From contig OZ024853.1 in assembly GCA_964017145.1 (NCBI GenBank), positions 29,112 to 93,111 of the forward strand: a stretch of DNA of 64,000 nt, given 5' to 3'. The DNA is from Agrocybe praecox. Its lineage: Eukaryota; Basidiomycota; Agaricomycetes; Agaricales; Agrocybaceae. Below the pieces are notes generated by a model. The model did no database searches. It was not told where the DNA came from and was given only the letters and a program-made list of their open reading frames with translations. How positions within the stretch are numbered: the first letter of the stretch is position 1; the number at the start of each line of letters is the position of its first letter. Of this stretch, positions 55,767-64,000 are shown in pieces. The position numbers were made by a program, and so were the translations under genes.

Positions 55767-57069
55767 ATTTGTACCCTAGGCTTCAGGCTTTATTTTTTTT
55801 TATCTTTTGTCTTTGCTCAAAAAAAAATTTTTTTTTCAAAAAAAAGGGGTTCGAACAGTGGGCTGATGGTATAAAAAAGTAGATTTTTCACATTTTCTCC
55901 CCCCCCCCTATTTACCTTTGCTAATTTCTTTTTTATTTTTTGCCTCCTTTTTATTCTTTTTATTTATCTTTATAAGAACGGCAAATTGAAAAGGCTAACT
56001 ATAAAGGCAAAACTACGTAAGTAGGGCTCAATAGATTAGCTTTTTACATCGATAAAGTGTTAATATACACTATTGTAACATTAATTTTTAAATTAAAAAA
56101 GTATAAAAAAAGTTTTAAATTAAATTTTTAAATAAAAATTTCTCGCTAAAAAAAAAACCTCTTATGCTTGAAGCCCCACTGCTCGAAACCTCGTTTTATT
56201 CTTATTTACTACAAAAGGCAATAAGAATAAGAATAAGAATAAAAATAAGAGCAGAGGCAAGAGTAGCAGAGGTTTTTTTAGCGTTTCTTTATTAATATAT
56301 ATTTTCTTAATCTTACCTTCTTAAAAATTAGCAGATAAAAACAAAAGGTTTAACCTGAAATTTAATTCTACTTTAGCTCTTACAAATAGATCTAATAGAA
56401 CAGAACCATAACCATAACCATAACCATAACAACTAGATTTTTTGTACTTTATTTTTAGCTTGGGACTTTTGCTCTTCCCTCTTAAAAAAAAATAAAAATT
56501 TTTAACTTTTATATCACCTCTTATGTCCTCTTTAATTAAATGCTAAAAATAATTATAATAAAAAGGTAGCTAAGAATATAAAATAGAGGCAAGAGTGGTA
56601 GAGAAAATAAGCTAAAGATGCAAAGCAACGAGCTAAAGTTAAATATAGCTAATTACACATAAAAATTATGAAAAGCTCAAGAAAAAGAAAATTTACTCTT
56701 TAAATTTAAAAATTTTTAATTTCTCTAGCCACCTTTTTATTTATATAAAAATAAAAATAAGCCCTCGCCCTAGGCTCGGGCCGCAGGAAACAAAGGAGTT
56801 AAAAACGGAATAAACGAAGTTTATTCCGTTTTTTACAGCCCCTATAATTTTTATTTGTTGGTAAATAAGAATAAAAAGGCTGCTGTTATTTTGAAAAAAA
56901 AAAGAGGTAACGAGCAGTGGATAAATCTCTCAACTGATTGAGACTCTAAATCTGAATCTGATTCTGATTCAGATTTTTTTTATTAAAAATTAAGAGTAGA
57001 AAAGGATGAGATTTCTAAATATAAATTAAATAAAATTACAAATTTGATAGAGCTTATAGAGACAAAAAA
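55767..57069. other. Spacer nad5-nad4, 1.3 kb
   Basis: C-run at 55899-55908, an ataacc repeat (56405-56430), palindromic elements (56180-56280, 56725-56905). No gene seen. Confidence 0.6.
55899..55908 (+). promoter_or_regulatory. C-run downstream of nad5
   Basis: Ten C, 132 nt after the nad5 stop, same strand. Confidence 0.35.
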
Positions 57070-58521
57070 ATGCTAACATTATTATTACTAATACCTCTTA
57101 TAGGTGCTTTAATATTATTACCTATGTCAACAGGAACAGTTGAAAATAAAGAACAAATGAAAAAAATAGCAATAACAACTTCTTTAATTAATTTTTACAT
57201 CTCTTTATTCTTATGGTATGATTTTGATAGTAATACAACTCAATACCAATTTGTAAGTGAATTTAATCAATTAAACTTTTGTCATTTAAACTTTGGTGTA
57301 GATGCTATCTCTTTATATTTTGTATTATTAACAACATTTGTTACCCCAATAGCTTTACTTTCTAATTATACTAATATAGTTAAAAATTTAAAATTATTTT
57401 TAATTTCTTTTTTAGTGTTAGAAACTTTACAAATAGCTGCTTTTGTTTCATTAGATTTATTATTATTTTATATATTCTTTGAAAGTGTTTTACCTATTTT
57501 ATTTATAATAATCGTAATATTTGGACATGGTATAGATAGATTTAGATCAGCTTTCTTATTTTTTTTATATACTTTAGCTGGTAGTTTACCAATGTTATTA
57601 AGTATTTTATATATTTATAGTTATATAGGTTCAACTGATTTCCAATTAATTTCTTTAACTGAAATTAGTTTAGATAGTCAAAAATTAATATGGTTAGGTT
57701 TCTTTATAGCATTCGCAGTGAAAACTCCTTTATATCCATTTATGATCTGGTTACCTAAAGCACATAGTGATTCACCTTTAGCAGGTTCAATATTACTAGC
57801 AGCTACAATTTTAAAACTAGCAACCTATGGTTATTTAAGAGTTTTAATTAATTTTTTACCTGATGCTACTAATTTCTTTTCTCCGTTAATTCAAACTATT
57901 GCTATTATTTCTTTAGTTTATGCTAGTTTTTCTACAATAATCCAACAAGATACTAAAAGATTAATTGCTTATAGTAGTGTGGCTCATATGGCTGTAGTAG
58001 TTTTAGGTTTATTCTCTAATACTTTAAATGGAATAGAAGGAGCTATTTTATTAGCAATAGGTCATGGATTTGTAAGTCCTGCTTTATTTATTTGTGTGGG
58101 TGGTATTATATATGATAGAACAGGAACTAGAATTATTAACTATATTAGAGGTTTAGTAACTTATATGCCTGTGTTTACTATTTTATTCTTTGTATTTACT
58201 TTATGTAATACTGGTATTCCTTTAAGTTTAAACTTTTTAGGTGAACAATTATCTTTAATTGGTATATGGAAACAAAATCCAATAATAGCTATTATTGGAG
58301 CAAGTAGTATTTTACTAAGTGCTTGTTATTCTATTTTCTTATATAATAGATTATCTTATGGTAACTTATCACCTTATTTACCTCCTCTAAAAGATATTAA
58401 TAGAAGAGAATATGTTTTATTAATTAGTTTACTTGTTCCCACTATTGTTTTTGGTATTTTACCTAATACTATTTTAAATACTTTACATATGTCTGTTTCT
58501 GCTTTGATTTATAATGTTTAA
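57070..58521 (+). CDS. nad4: NADH dehydrogenase subunit 4
   Basis: Uninterrupted 483-residue ND4. Starts MLTLLLLIPLIGALILLPMS, includes NFGVDAISLYFVLLTTFVTP, FFESVLPILFIIIVIFGHGI, AFAVKTPLYPFMIWLPKAHS, SVAHMAVVVLGLFSN and CNTGIPLSLNFLGEQLSLIG, all typical of complex I antiporter-like subunits (the conserved E in FFESV and K in VKTPLYP are visible). About 14 membrane segments. No intron, and no C-run was seen in the 200 nt after the stop, an exception among the core genes. Confidence 0.96.
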   Translation: MLTLLLLIPLIGALILLPMSTGTVENKEQMKKIAITTSLINFYISLFLWYDFDSNTTQYQFVSEFNQLNFCHLNFGVDAISLYFVLLTTFVTPIALLSNYTNIVKNLKLFLISFLVLETLQIAAFVSLDLLLFYIFFESVLPILFIIIVIFGHGIDRFRSAFLFFLYTLAGSLPMLLSILYIYSYIGSTDFQLISLTEISLDSQKLIWLGFFIAFAVKTPLYPFMIWLPKAHSDSPLAGSILLAATILKLATYGYLRVLINFLPDATNFFSPLIQTIAIISLVYASFSTIIQQDTKRLIAYSSVAHMAVVVLGLFSNTLNGIEGAILLAIGHGFVSPALFICVGGIIYDRTGTRIINYIRGLVTYMPVFTILFFVFTLCNTGIPLSLNFLGEQLSLIGIWKQNPIIAIIGASSILLSACYSIFLYNRLSYGNLSPYLPPLKDINRREYVLLISLLVPTIVFGILPNTILNTLHMSVSALIYNV

Positions 58522-59551
58522 ATATTTGTCTTATCTTTTACCCTTAATTTAACCTCTTTTTTATTTGCTTTTGTTATAAGCCTATTTGTTTTTTGGATAA
58601 AAAAACGGAATAAAAACAAAAATAGAGCAACCTTCGCCCTCCTTTGCTTTTGACTTTGAGTCACCAAAGGCAAAAGAGGCTCCTTTTTATTTTTATTTTA
58701 ATAAAGAATAAAAAATTAAGGGACAAAAGGTAAAAAAAAAAATAATAAAATAAAAAGGGTTAGAATATTATAGGAGTAAAATTTACAGGTTAAAAATAAA
58801 TGACCTCATAGGTTTATATATTTATCTTTTGTACTTTGATAACACTTGCTTTTGTCTTGTTTTTTGTAGGCAAAAGAGCATCTAAAAAAACTAATTAATT
58901 TAGACTATTTTTCAGAATAAAAGTTTGTTTAACACTCTGCCTTTTTAAGGGACAATAACTTCTAGATTAAACCAAACCCTTTCCACATTAGCTTTCTAAA
59001 ATTTTTTATCTTTTCTGGCTTAACTCTCGCTATATTATCTTTTTCTCTAGCCTCTTTAAGGCTAGAGCAGATTAGATTTTAAATTTTTATAAGTAATAGC
59101 AAAAAAAAACAAAAAAAATTATATTAAAGTTGCTTAAAGCGGGATAATTTATTGTCCTTGCGCGAGAAAAATTTTGAGTGTAAAGCAGCTATTTTTAATT
59201 ACGGGTTTAAGCCTGTAATATGTAATTAATACCTTAATTTTTCTAGCCTTTGGGTCTTTTAATTTAAATTTTACTAAATAAAACGAAAATTTCCCCTCCT
59301 TTTTAATCTTATTTTTAATTAGATTAAATTAAGAACAAAAGGAGCCTTATGCCTCTTTTGGGTTAAAAACGGAATAAATATCGTTTATTTTAGCTGCTTT
59401 CTTAATCCGAAAAATAGTCCAAGCAGAAGATAAACGAAGGTAGGGGAAATAGAATTGAAAAATATTAAGCAAAACTTACAAAAAAAAAGAAGGCAAACAA
59501 AAAGGAATAAACCCTCTTTTTACCCTCACCCTTTTGGCTGATATATAAAAT
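58522..59551. other. Spacer nad4-nad6
   Basis: A cctttgcttttgactttgag/caccaaaggcaaaag hairpin (58640-58680) and AT-rich DNA; no gene seen. Confidence 0.55.
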
Positions 59552-60172
59552 ATGAAAATACCTACAATTTTAAACTTATTAGTTTACGGTTTTATTTTAA
59601 CAAGTATATTTTCCATTACTGCAACCAATTCGGTTATATCAGTAATATTTTTAATAACTACTTTTGTTCAAGTAGCTATGTATCTTATTTTAATAGGAAT
59701 TAATTTTATAGCTATTTCTTATATAGTTATTTACGTTGGAGCTATAGCTGTTTTATTTTTATTCATAATTATGATGATTAATATTAAACAGGCAGATGTT
59801 TTAGAAACAGGTAAAACTTATACTAAAAACTTACCTTTAGCAATTAACATAGCTATTTATTTTATTTTTATTCTATTTACATTATTACCCTTAAATATTA
59901 ATACTATTTCTTTCCCAGTTTCTTCTTCTTTGGATAGTTCTAATAATTTAGTACAAGTAGATAGTTTAATCACATTAACCTCTTATACTAAAGATATATT
60001 GAAAACTTACAATTCTGATATTTTTTTAACTAACTTTACACAAATAGAAGTATTAGGTCATAATTTATATACTAATGGAGCTATATTATTAATAGTTTTA
60101 AGTTTAATTTTACTATTAGCAATGTTAGCTACTATTGTTTTATCTAAGTATAAAACAAATAAAAACATATAA
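59552..60172 (+). CDS. nad6: NADH dehydrogenase subunit 6
   Basis: 206 residues: MKIPTILNLLVYGFILTSIF, then FVQVAMYLILIGINFIAISY, VIYVGAIAVLFLFIIMMINI, a soluble loop and FTQIEVLGHNLYTNGAILLI near the end. The YVGAIAVLFLF.(V/I)MM block is the ND6 signature of the third helix. Typical fungal ND6 length. A 13-C run follows at 60260. Confidence 0.95.
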   Translation: MKIPTILNLLVYGFILTSIFSITATNSVISVIFLITTFVQVAMYLILIGINFIAISYIVIYVGAIAVLFLFIIMMINIKQADVLETGKTYTKNLPLAINIAIYFIFILFTLLPLNINTISFPVSSSLDSSNNLVQVDSLITLTSYTKDILKTYNSDIFLTNFTQIEVLGHNLYTNGAILLIVLSLILLLAMLATIVLSKYKTNKNI

Positions 60173-60290
60173 TAAATTTAAAATAATCGCCTATTGTTTC
60201 CCTTATTGCTTTGTGCTATAAGAGTAAAATATATTTTTTCAGAATAGTTGCCCTAGTTACCCCCCCCCCCCCACCGTAAAGCAAAAAAAA

Positions 60291-60329
<39 letters not shown>

Positions 60330-60496
60330 AAAGTAGGTCCTAAAAATAACAACTATTCTGAAAAATATAAGTAAAGAAGAAGAAGAATAAAATTAACTAA
60401 AGAGGGAGGTAGATTTAACAGATGGCTAATATTTAGATAAAATAATTTGATACTAGTCAAAAGGGGAAGCAGAACTAGAAACAGAGGCAAAACAAA
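60173..60496. other. Spacer nad6-trnM with poly-C and poly-A
   Basis: C-run at 60260-60272 and an A-run of about 35 at 60291-60327. Confidence 0.55.
60260..60272 (+). promoter_or_regulatory. C-run (13 C) downstream of nad6
   Basis: The longest C-run in the window, 87 nt after the nad6 stop. Confidence 0.4.
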
Positions 60497-60568
60497 GCTA
60501 ATATAGTTTAATAGGTAAAACATACCACTCATGTTGGTATAATGTAAGTTCAATTCTTACTATCAGCT
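60497..60568 (+). tRNA. trnM: tRNA-Met (CAU), plus strand
   Basis: Acceptor GCTAATA/TATCAGC with one A-C mismatch; anticodon stem TACCA/TGGTA with loop CTCATGT; T arm GTAAG-TTCAATT-CTTAC. Confidence 0.87.
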
Positions 60569-60969
60569 AATTAAAATTTTTATTTGACCTGCTCTGTCTC
60601 ATCCCTTGTTATACACTTATAACCAAGTATTGTTTGCTCTTAAAAAGTCACCTTTTGTAGTTCTAATTTTTGTAGCCCCTATTTTTTTTATTTGTTTTTT
60701 TTTTTAGCGCGGAAGATTTATAAAAGTAGTTCCTATTGTAAATCATTAACCTATTTTTAAATATTGCTGTCTTTTTTATTATTTTTGTGTTCTTTTGTCT
60801 TAGCTCAATTTTTTTTTGTCTTTGCTTTGCATAGTACAAAAGACATATAATAAAAAATAGGCTTTAACTAAGGCAAATAAAAAAAAATATAAAAGAATAA
60901 ACAAAAAAGCGTATTTTTTTTTTTAGCGTTCCAAAAAAAAACAGGTAAAGTAAAAATAATTTAGGTTAG
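60569..60969. other. Spacer trnM-trnL
   Basis: Poly-T/A palindromes only. Confidence 0.5.
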
Positions 60970-61054
60970 ACGAGTATGCTGAAATTTGGTAGCCAGGTGA
61001 GTTTTAGGTACTCATGTATATTAATTCGTAAGAGTTCAAGTCTCTTTACTCGTA
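60970..61054 (+). tRNA. trnL: tRNA-Leu (UAG)
   Basis: Acceptor ACGAGTA/TACTCGT; anticodon stem TGAGT/ACTCA with loop TTTAGGT; long variable arm as in class II tRNAs. Confidence 0.92.
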
Positions 61055-61516
61055 TATTTATAACCTTAATAAACAATTTCTAGAAAACTAAACAAGTCTC
61101 GTCGATAAAGAAAAAAAAAAAAAAGAAAAAAAAAATAAGCGTAAAAAAAAATTTTTATATAAAAAATATTAAGAAGAATAAAAAAAAAAGCGACAATAAA
61201 AAGTAAACAAAGACTATTAGAGCTTTAGCCCCTAATGGTAAATTTAAAACTTAAACAACTTCATTTTTTTTTGTCTTTTTTTTTTTGATAAAAAAAACAA
61301 AGTACAAAAGCAAATACTAAAAAATACCTAGAAGGAAAATTTTGCCTTTTTTTTTCGACGAGGACCTGAAGTCCTCTTAGGGCGATTGTTTCTATTTTTA
61401 CACACGCAGCTTCTTAAACCTATTGCCTATTTCCTACTATTTTTTTTAAGGGAGTTAACAGCAAATATAATTAGATTAAAAAAGGAGATATAAGATATAT
61501 TATTAAGTAAAAGGGA
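61055..61516. other. Spacer trnL-trnV
   Basis: A-rich and T-rich hairpins, for example acgaggacctgaagtcctc (61358); no gene seen. Confidence 0.5.
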
Positions 61517-61587
61517 GGGAGGTTAGCTGAGTGGTATAGCAGTAATTTTACACATTACAGACAGAGTTTCGATTACTCTACCTCCTA
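61517..61587 (+). tRNA. trnV: tRNA-Val (UAC)
   Basis: Acceptor GGGAGGT/ACCTCCT; anticodon stem GTAAT/ATTAC with loop TTTACAC; T arm AGAGT-TTCGATT-ACTCT. Confidence 0.92.
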
Positions 61588-61912
61588 TTAAAAATTTATT
61601 TTTATTATATCATACCTTTTTAACCCTTTTTATTTGAGTCTAATCTATTTAACTTATAAAGGTATAACTTTTTTATTTTAATCTAGCTTTTCCCTTCTTG
61701 CCCCTGCTCGAATACTCGTAGTGGCAAGAAGAGGTAAATAAGAATAAAAAAGGAGACAAAAGATTACAATAAAAAAAACACCTTTGTTCTTAATTTTATT
61801 AGTTAATGACTTAGACTCAGAAAAGGCAAAAGAAAAAAAAAAATTTTTTTGAATAAAAAGTATAAAAAAGAACAAAAAAAAAATAAAGAGACAAGGAAAA
61901 TTTATTATATTA
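61588..61912. other. Spacer trnV-trnK
   Basis: Palindromic elements; a 65-residue minus-strand frame (61678-61875) is element-derived. Confidence 0.5.
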
Positions 61913-61984
61913 GGAAGCAGAACTCGAGTGGTGGAGTGTCCCCCTTTTAAGGGGAAAGTTTTGGTTCAAGTCCAAGTGCTTTCA
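61913..61984 (+). tRNA. trnK: tRNA-Lys (UUU)
   Basis: Acceptor GGAAGCA/TGCTTTC; anticodon stem TCCCC/GGGGA with loop CTTTTAA; T arm TTTGG-TTCAAGT-CCAAG. Confidence 0.92.
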
Positions 61985-62332
61985 AAATTTCCTCCCCTAT
62001 GAGCCTGAAGCCCCTAAAAAAAAAGTTGCTTTTGTTATTGCAAAAGCAAAGACAAAAGGCAAAAACAAAAACTAAAGGTCAGGGGAACAAAATAATTTCA
62101 CCTGTCCTTTTCTTCTCTTTTAATTATTAAATAAATTATGATAATTAAAAGCAAAAAGAGGTACAAAAACAGAACCAGATCCATAACCAGAACAATAACA
62201 ATAACAATGACAATAACAATAACAATAACCATAACCATAACAACAAGGTTTTGTTACACTTCTTTTTTAATATTCAGGTTATGCCTCTCTCGCTAAAAAA
62301 ACGGAATAAAAATAAGCGACTAAATATCTTCA
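61985..62332. other. Spacer trnK-atp6 leader with AACAAT/ATAACC repeats
   Basis: Imperfect six-base tandem repeats of aataac, ataacc and gaacca type at about 62170-62250; similar to 56405-56430. Confidence 0.55.
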
Positions 62333-62686
62333 TAAAAAAATAGGAGTTATATAATCATAATTACTAATTTTAGAAAATTAAATAAGAAGAGGCAAGTATA
62401 AGTGACCTAAGTTAAATAAATAAATATACTTACTTTTGTTAAATTTTTATCGCTTCTTAAGTATTAATCTTTTTATTCCGTTTTTATAATTTGTAAAGCA
62501 ATTCAAAATAACAACTATTATTCTGTTGAAAAAAAAAACGGAATAAAAACGGAATAAAAAAAAACGGAGTAAAATAAGGGTAAAAAGGAAGAAAAATAAA
62601 TATTAAGCGTAAAATAAAAACCGAATACAAATATAACCGCTCAATTAATAAAATTAAAAATTAATTAAGTGCGAATTTTAATAAAA
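62333..62686 (+). promoter_or_regulatory. atp6 leader (copy 3 of a repeated 5' region)
   Basis: The segment directly before atp6, repeated at 6128-6440 and 42418-42783. It contains aggagttatataatcataat, a ttattccg...cggaata palindrome shared by all copies and tataaccgctcaattaataa near the start codon. It is probably a 5' UTR with or without a promoter; no consensus promoter could be assigned. Confidence 0.6.
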
Positions 62687-63466
62687 ATGACAATACAAAC
62701 TACAAATTTATTTATATTATCACCCTTAAGTCAGTTTGAAGTAGTGAATTTAATAGGAATTAATGCCCCTATTTTAGGTTACTTACATATAAACTTAACA
62801 AATTTAGCTTTATATGCTTTATTTATCTTAACTATAGTATTAGGATTACATATTAATGGTAATAATGATTCTAAGTTAATACCTAATAAATACTCTATTT
62901 CTTTAGAATCTTCTTATGCTAGTTTAAGTACTATGGTTAGAGAACAAATAGGATCTAATAGTGAAAAATATTTGCCTTTTGTTTATTCATTATTTTTCTT
63001 TATCTTAATTGGTAATTTAATATCTAATGTACCTTATTCATTTGCAGTTACTGCCAGTGGAGTAGTAGCTTTAGGTTTAAGTTTCACAATCTTTATTGGT
63101 GTAACTTTATTAGCTTTATCTATACATGGTATTAAATTTTTTGCTTTCTTCATTCCTTCAGGAACTCCTTTATATTTAGTGCCTTTATTAGTATTAATTG
63201 AATTAATTTCTTATTTAGCTAGAGCAGTTTCATTAGGAGTTAGACTTTTTGCAAATATAACGGCAGGTCATACTTTATTAAAAATTTTATCTACTTACCT
63301 ATTTAAATTATTTACATTAAATTTAATTGTAGGTGTTCTAACTTTAATTCCTTTTGCTATTTTCTTAGCATTAGTTGGTTTAGAATTAGCTGTTTCTTTA
63401 ATTCAAGCTTTTGTATTTACATTATTAGTTTGTTCATATTTAAGAGATGCTATAGAATTACATTAA
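62687..63466 (+). CDS. atp6: ATP synthase F0 subunit a (subunit 6)
   Basis: 259 residues from ATG 62687; an in-frame GTG lies 18 nt upstream but the ATG is preferred. MTIQTTNLFILSPLSQFEVV opens; later LGVRLFANITAGHTLLKILS carries the essential Arg of the proton half-channel, and FVFTLLVCSYLRDAIELH ends the protein, the usual ATP6 C-terminus. Five membrane helices are expected. The start region with its leader is copied in front of the 42784 ORF, down to the (a)taaaaatga of the start. A 10-C run follows at 63514. Confidence 0.95.
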   Translation: MTIQTTNLFILSPLSQFEVVNLIGINAPILGYLHINLTNLALYALFILTIVLGLHINGNNDSKLIPNKYSISLESSYASLSTMVREQIGSNSEKYLPFVYSLFFFILIGNLISNVPYSFAVTASGVVALGLSFTIFIGVTLLALSIHGIKFFAFFIPSGTPLYLVPLLVLIELISYLARAVSLGVRLFANITAGHTLLKILSTYLFKLFTLNLIVGVLTLIPFAIFLALVGLELAVSLIQAFVFTLLVCSYLRDAIELH

Positions 63467-63513
63467 TATAATATATTATAATATATTATAATATAAGATA
63501 ATTTAAAACTTAA

Positions 63514-63523
63514 CCCCCCCCCC
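63514..63523 (+). promoter_or_regulatory. C-run downstream of atp6
   Basis: Ten C, 47 nt after the atp6 stop, same strand. Confidence 0.4.
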
Positions 63524-63695
63524 TTTATTTAATTCTTCAACTCCTCTTCTGAATTTTACTCTGGACTCTTGGATTTTTATTCATATAGCTACTTTAGCTC
63601 TTATAATAAAATAAATTTTACAAAAGTCATAAGAATAAAAATAAGCCTAAAAAAAAAGCTTAAGCTTTTTTTTAACCCAAGGTTTTTATTTTTAT

Positions 63696-63764
63696 CCTCT
63701 GCTCGTAGACTCGTTTTTATTCTTAATTTTAATTAAGAATAAAAATTAAGAGCAGAGGCAAGAG
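63696..63764 (+). repeat. Palindromic element, intergenic copy
   Basis: cctctgctcgtagactcg ... gagcagaggcaagag around a cttaattttaattaag centre; same family as the copies that break endonuclease genes. Confidence 0.8.
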
Positions 63765-64000
63765 TCAAATAAGAATAAAATTAGGGCCGCAGGGAACAAA
63801 AGGGGGTAAAAAAAAACAAAAAAAAAAGATCAAAAAAAATAAGGGCAAAGGTTTATCCTTAGATTTTTCATATAAAAAGGCAAATGAGCAAATACAATCG
63901 GACATTAAGTCTACTAAAAGGGGGGAGAAAATGAAAGTCTTTTAAATTAAGCAGGGCATAAACATCTATTTATCTCGATAATATTACTATAAAAGTATAT

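Larger units (their letters stand above)
63467..64000. other. Spacer after atp6 (window end)
   Basis: A tandem tataatatat tract (63468-63497), the C-run at 63514-63523, an aagcttaagctt palindrome (63650-63673) and the hairpin element 63696-63764. No gene seen. Confidence 0.6.

Noticed and set aside
55840..55860. ggggttcgaac as a possible tRNA T arm
   Set aside because: No acceptor or anticodon stem can be built around it; it belongs to an element.

Overview
This window is part of a large, AT-rich, intron-rich fungal mitochondrial genome. It carries 3' exons of cox1, complete cox2, cox3, cob, nad1, nad4, nad4L, nad5, nad6 and atp6, both ribosomal RNAs and 17 tRNA genes. Intronic homing-endonuclease frames are only readable with TGA as Trp (translation table 4). 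A filamentous fungus, perhaps a basidiomycete, is my inference from the intron load, a group II rRNA intron with a LAGLIDADG frame and linear-plasmid-type ORFs; the species is not determined. atp8, atp9, nad2, nad3 and rps3 were not seen here.

Layout. 1-2513: end of cox1 with two homing-endonuclease introns. 2700-8003: remnants of a linear mitochondrial plasmid, namely a broken phage-type RNA polymerase and two divergent copies of one long ORF, the second placed behind a copy of the atp6 leader. About 8040-15125: rnl with a group I intron, a group II intron and a short ORF-less group I intron. 15921-18086: trnN, a plasmid-type membrane ORF and trnS. 19186-23758: cox2 with two introns, then a free-standing LAGLIDADG gene and a displaced duplicate of the cox2 C-terminus. 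24158-30617: trnH, trnD, a minus-strand DNA polymerase B pseudogene, trnG, a plasmid-type ORF, trnM (minus) and cox3 (minus, one intron). About 31605-35045: rns and five tRNAs. 35984-41828: cob in four exons. 42418-43779: a second atp6-leader copy driving a plasmid-type membrane ORF. 45311-48174: nad1. 48619-48963: trnT and trnQ. 49748-55766: nad4L and nad5, overlapping by one base, with three introns. 57070-63466: nad4, nad6, trnM, trnL, trnV, trnK and atp6.

How it works together. The protein genes are core subunits of complexes I, III, IV and V, translated by the mitochondrial ribosome whose rRNAs and part of whose tRNAs are here. The spacers, and many endonuclease frames, are filled with short palindromic elements (several sequence families, often nested) that look mobile. 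They break endonuclease genes in rnl, cox2, nad1 and nad4L introns, yet are read through in frame in the cob intron-3 endonuclease and in one plasmid ORF.

Most notable observations: (1) the atp6 leader, about 310-360 bp, is present three times, twice in front of non-core ORFs; (2) a mobile endonuclease has duplicated the cox2 C-terminus; (3) a sense-strand run of 6-13 C lies just after almost every protein gene and rns, and cox3 shows it on the opposite strand, which suggests a 3'-end signal; (4) the rnl group II intron has an extra 5' segment and a perfect 34-nt domain V; (5) TGA=Trp appears in intron-encoded genes, while the core exons read contain no in-frame TGA.
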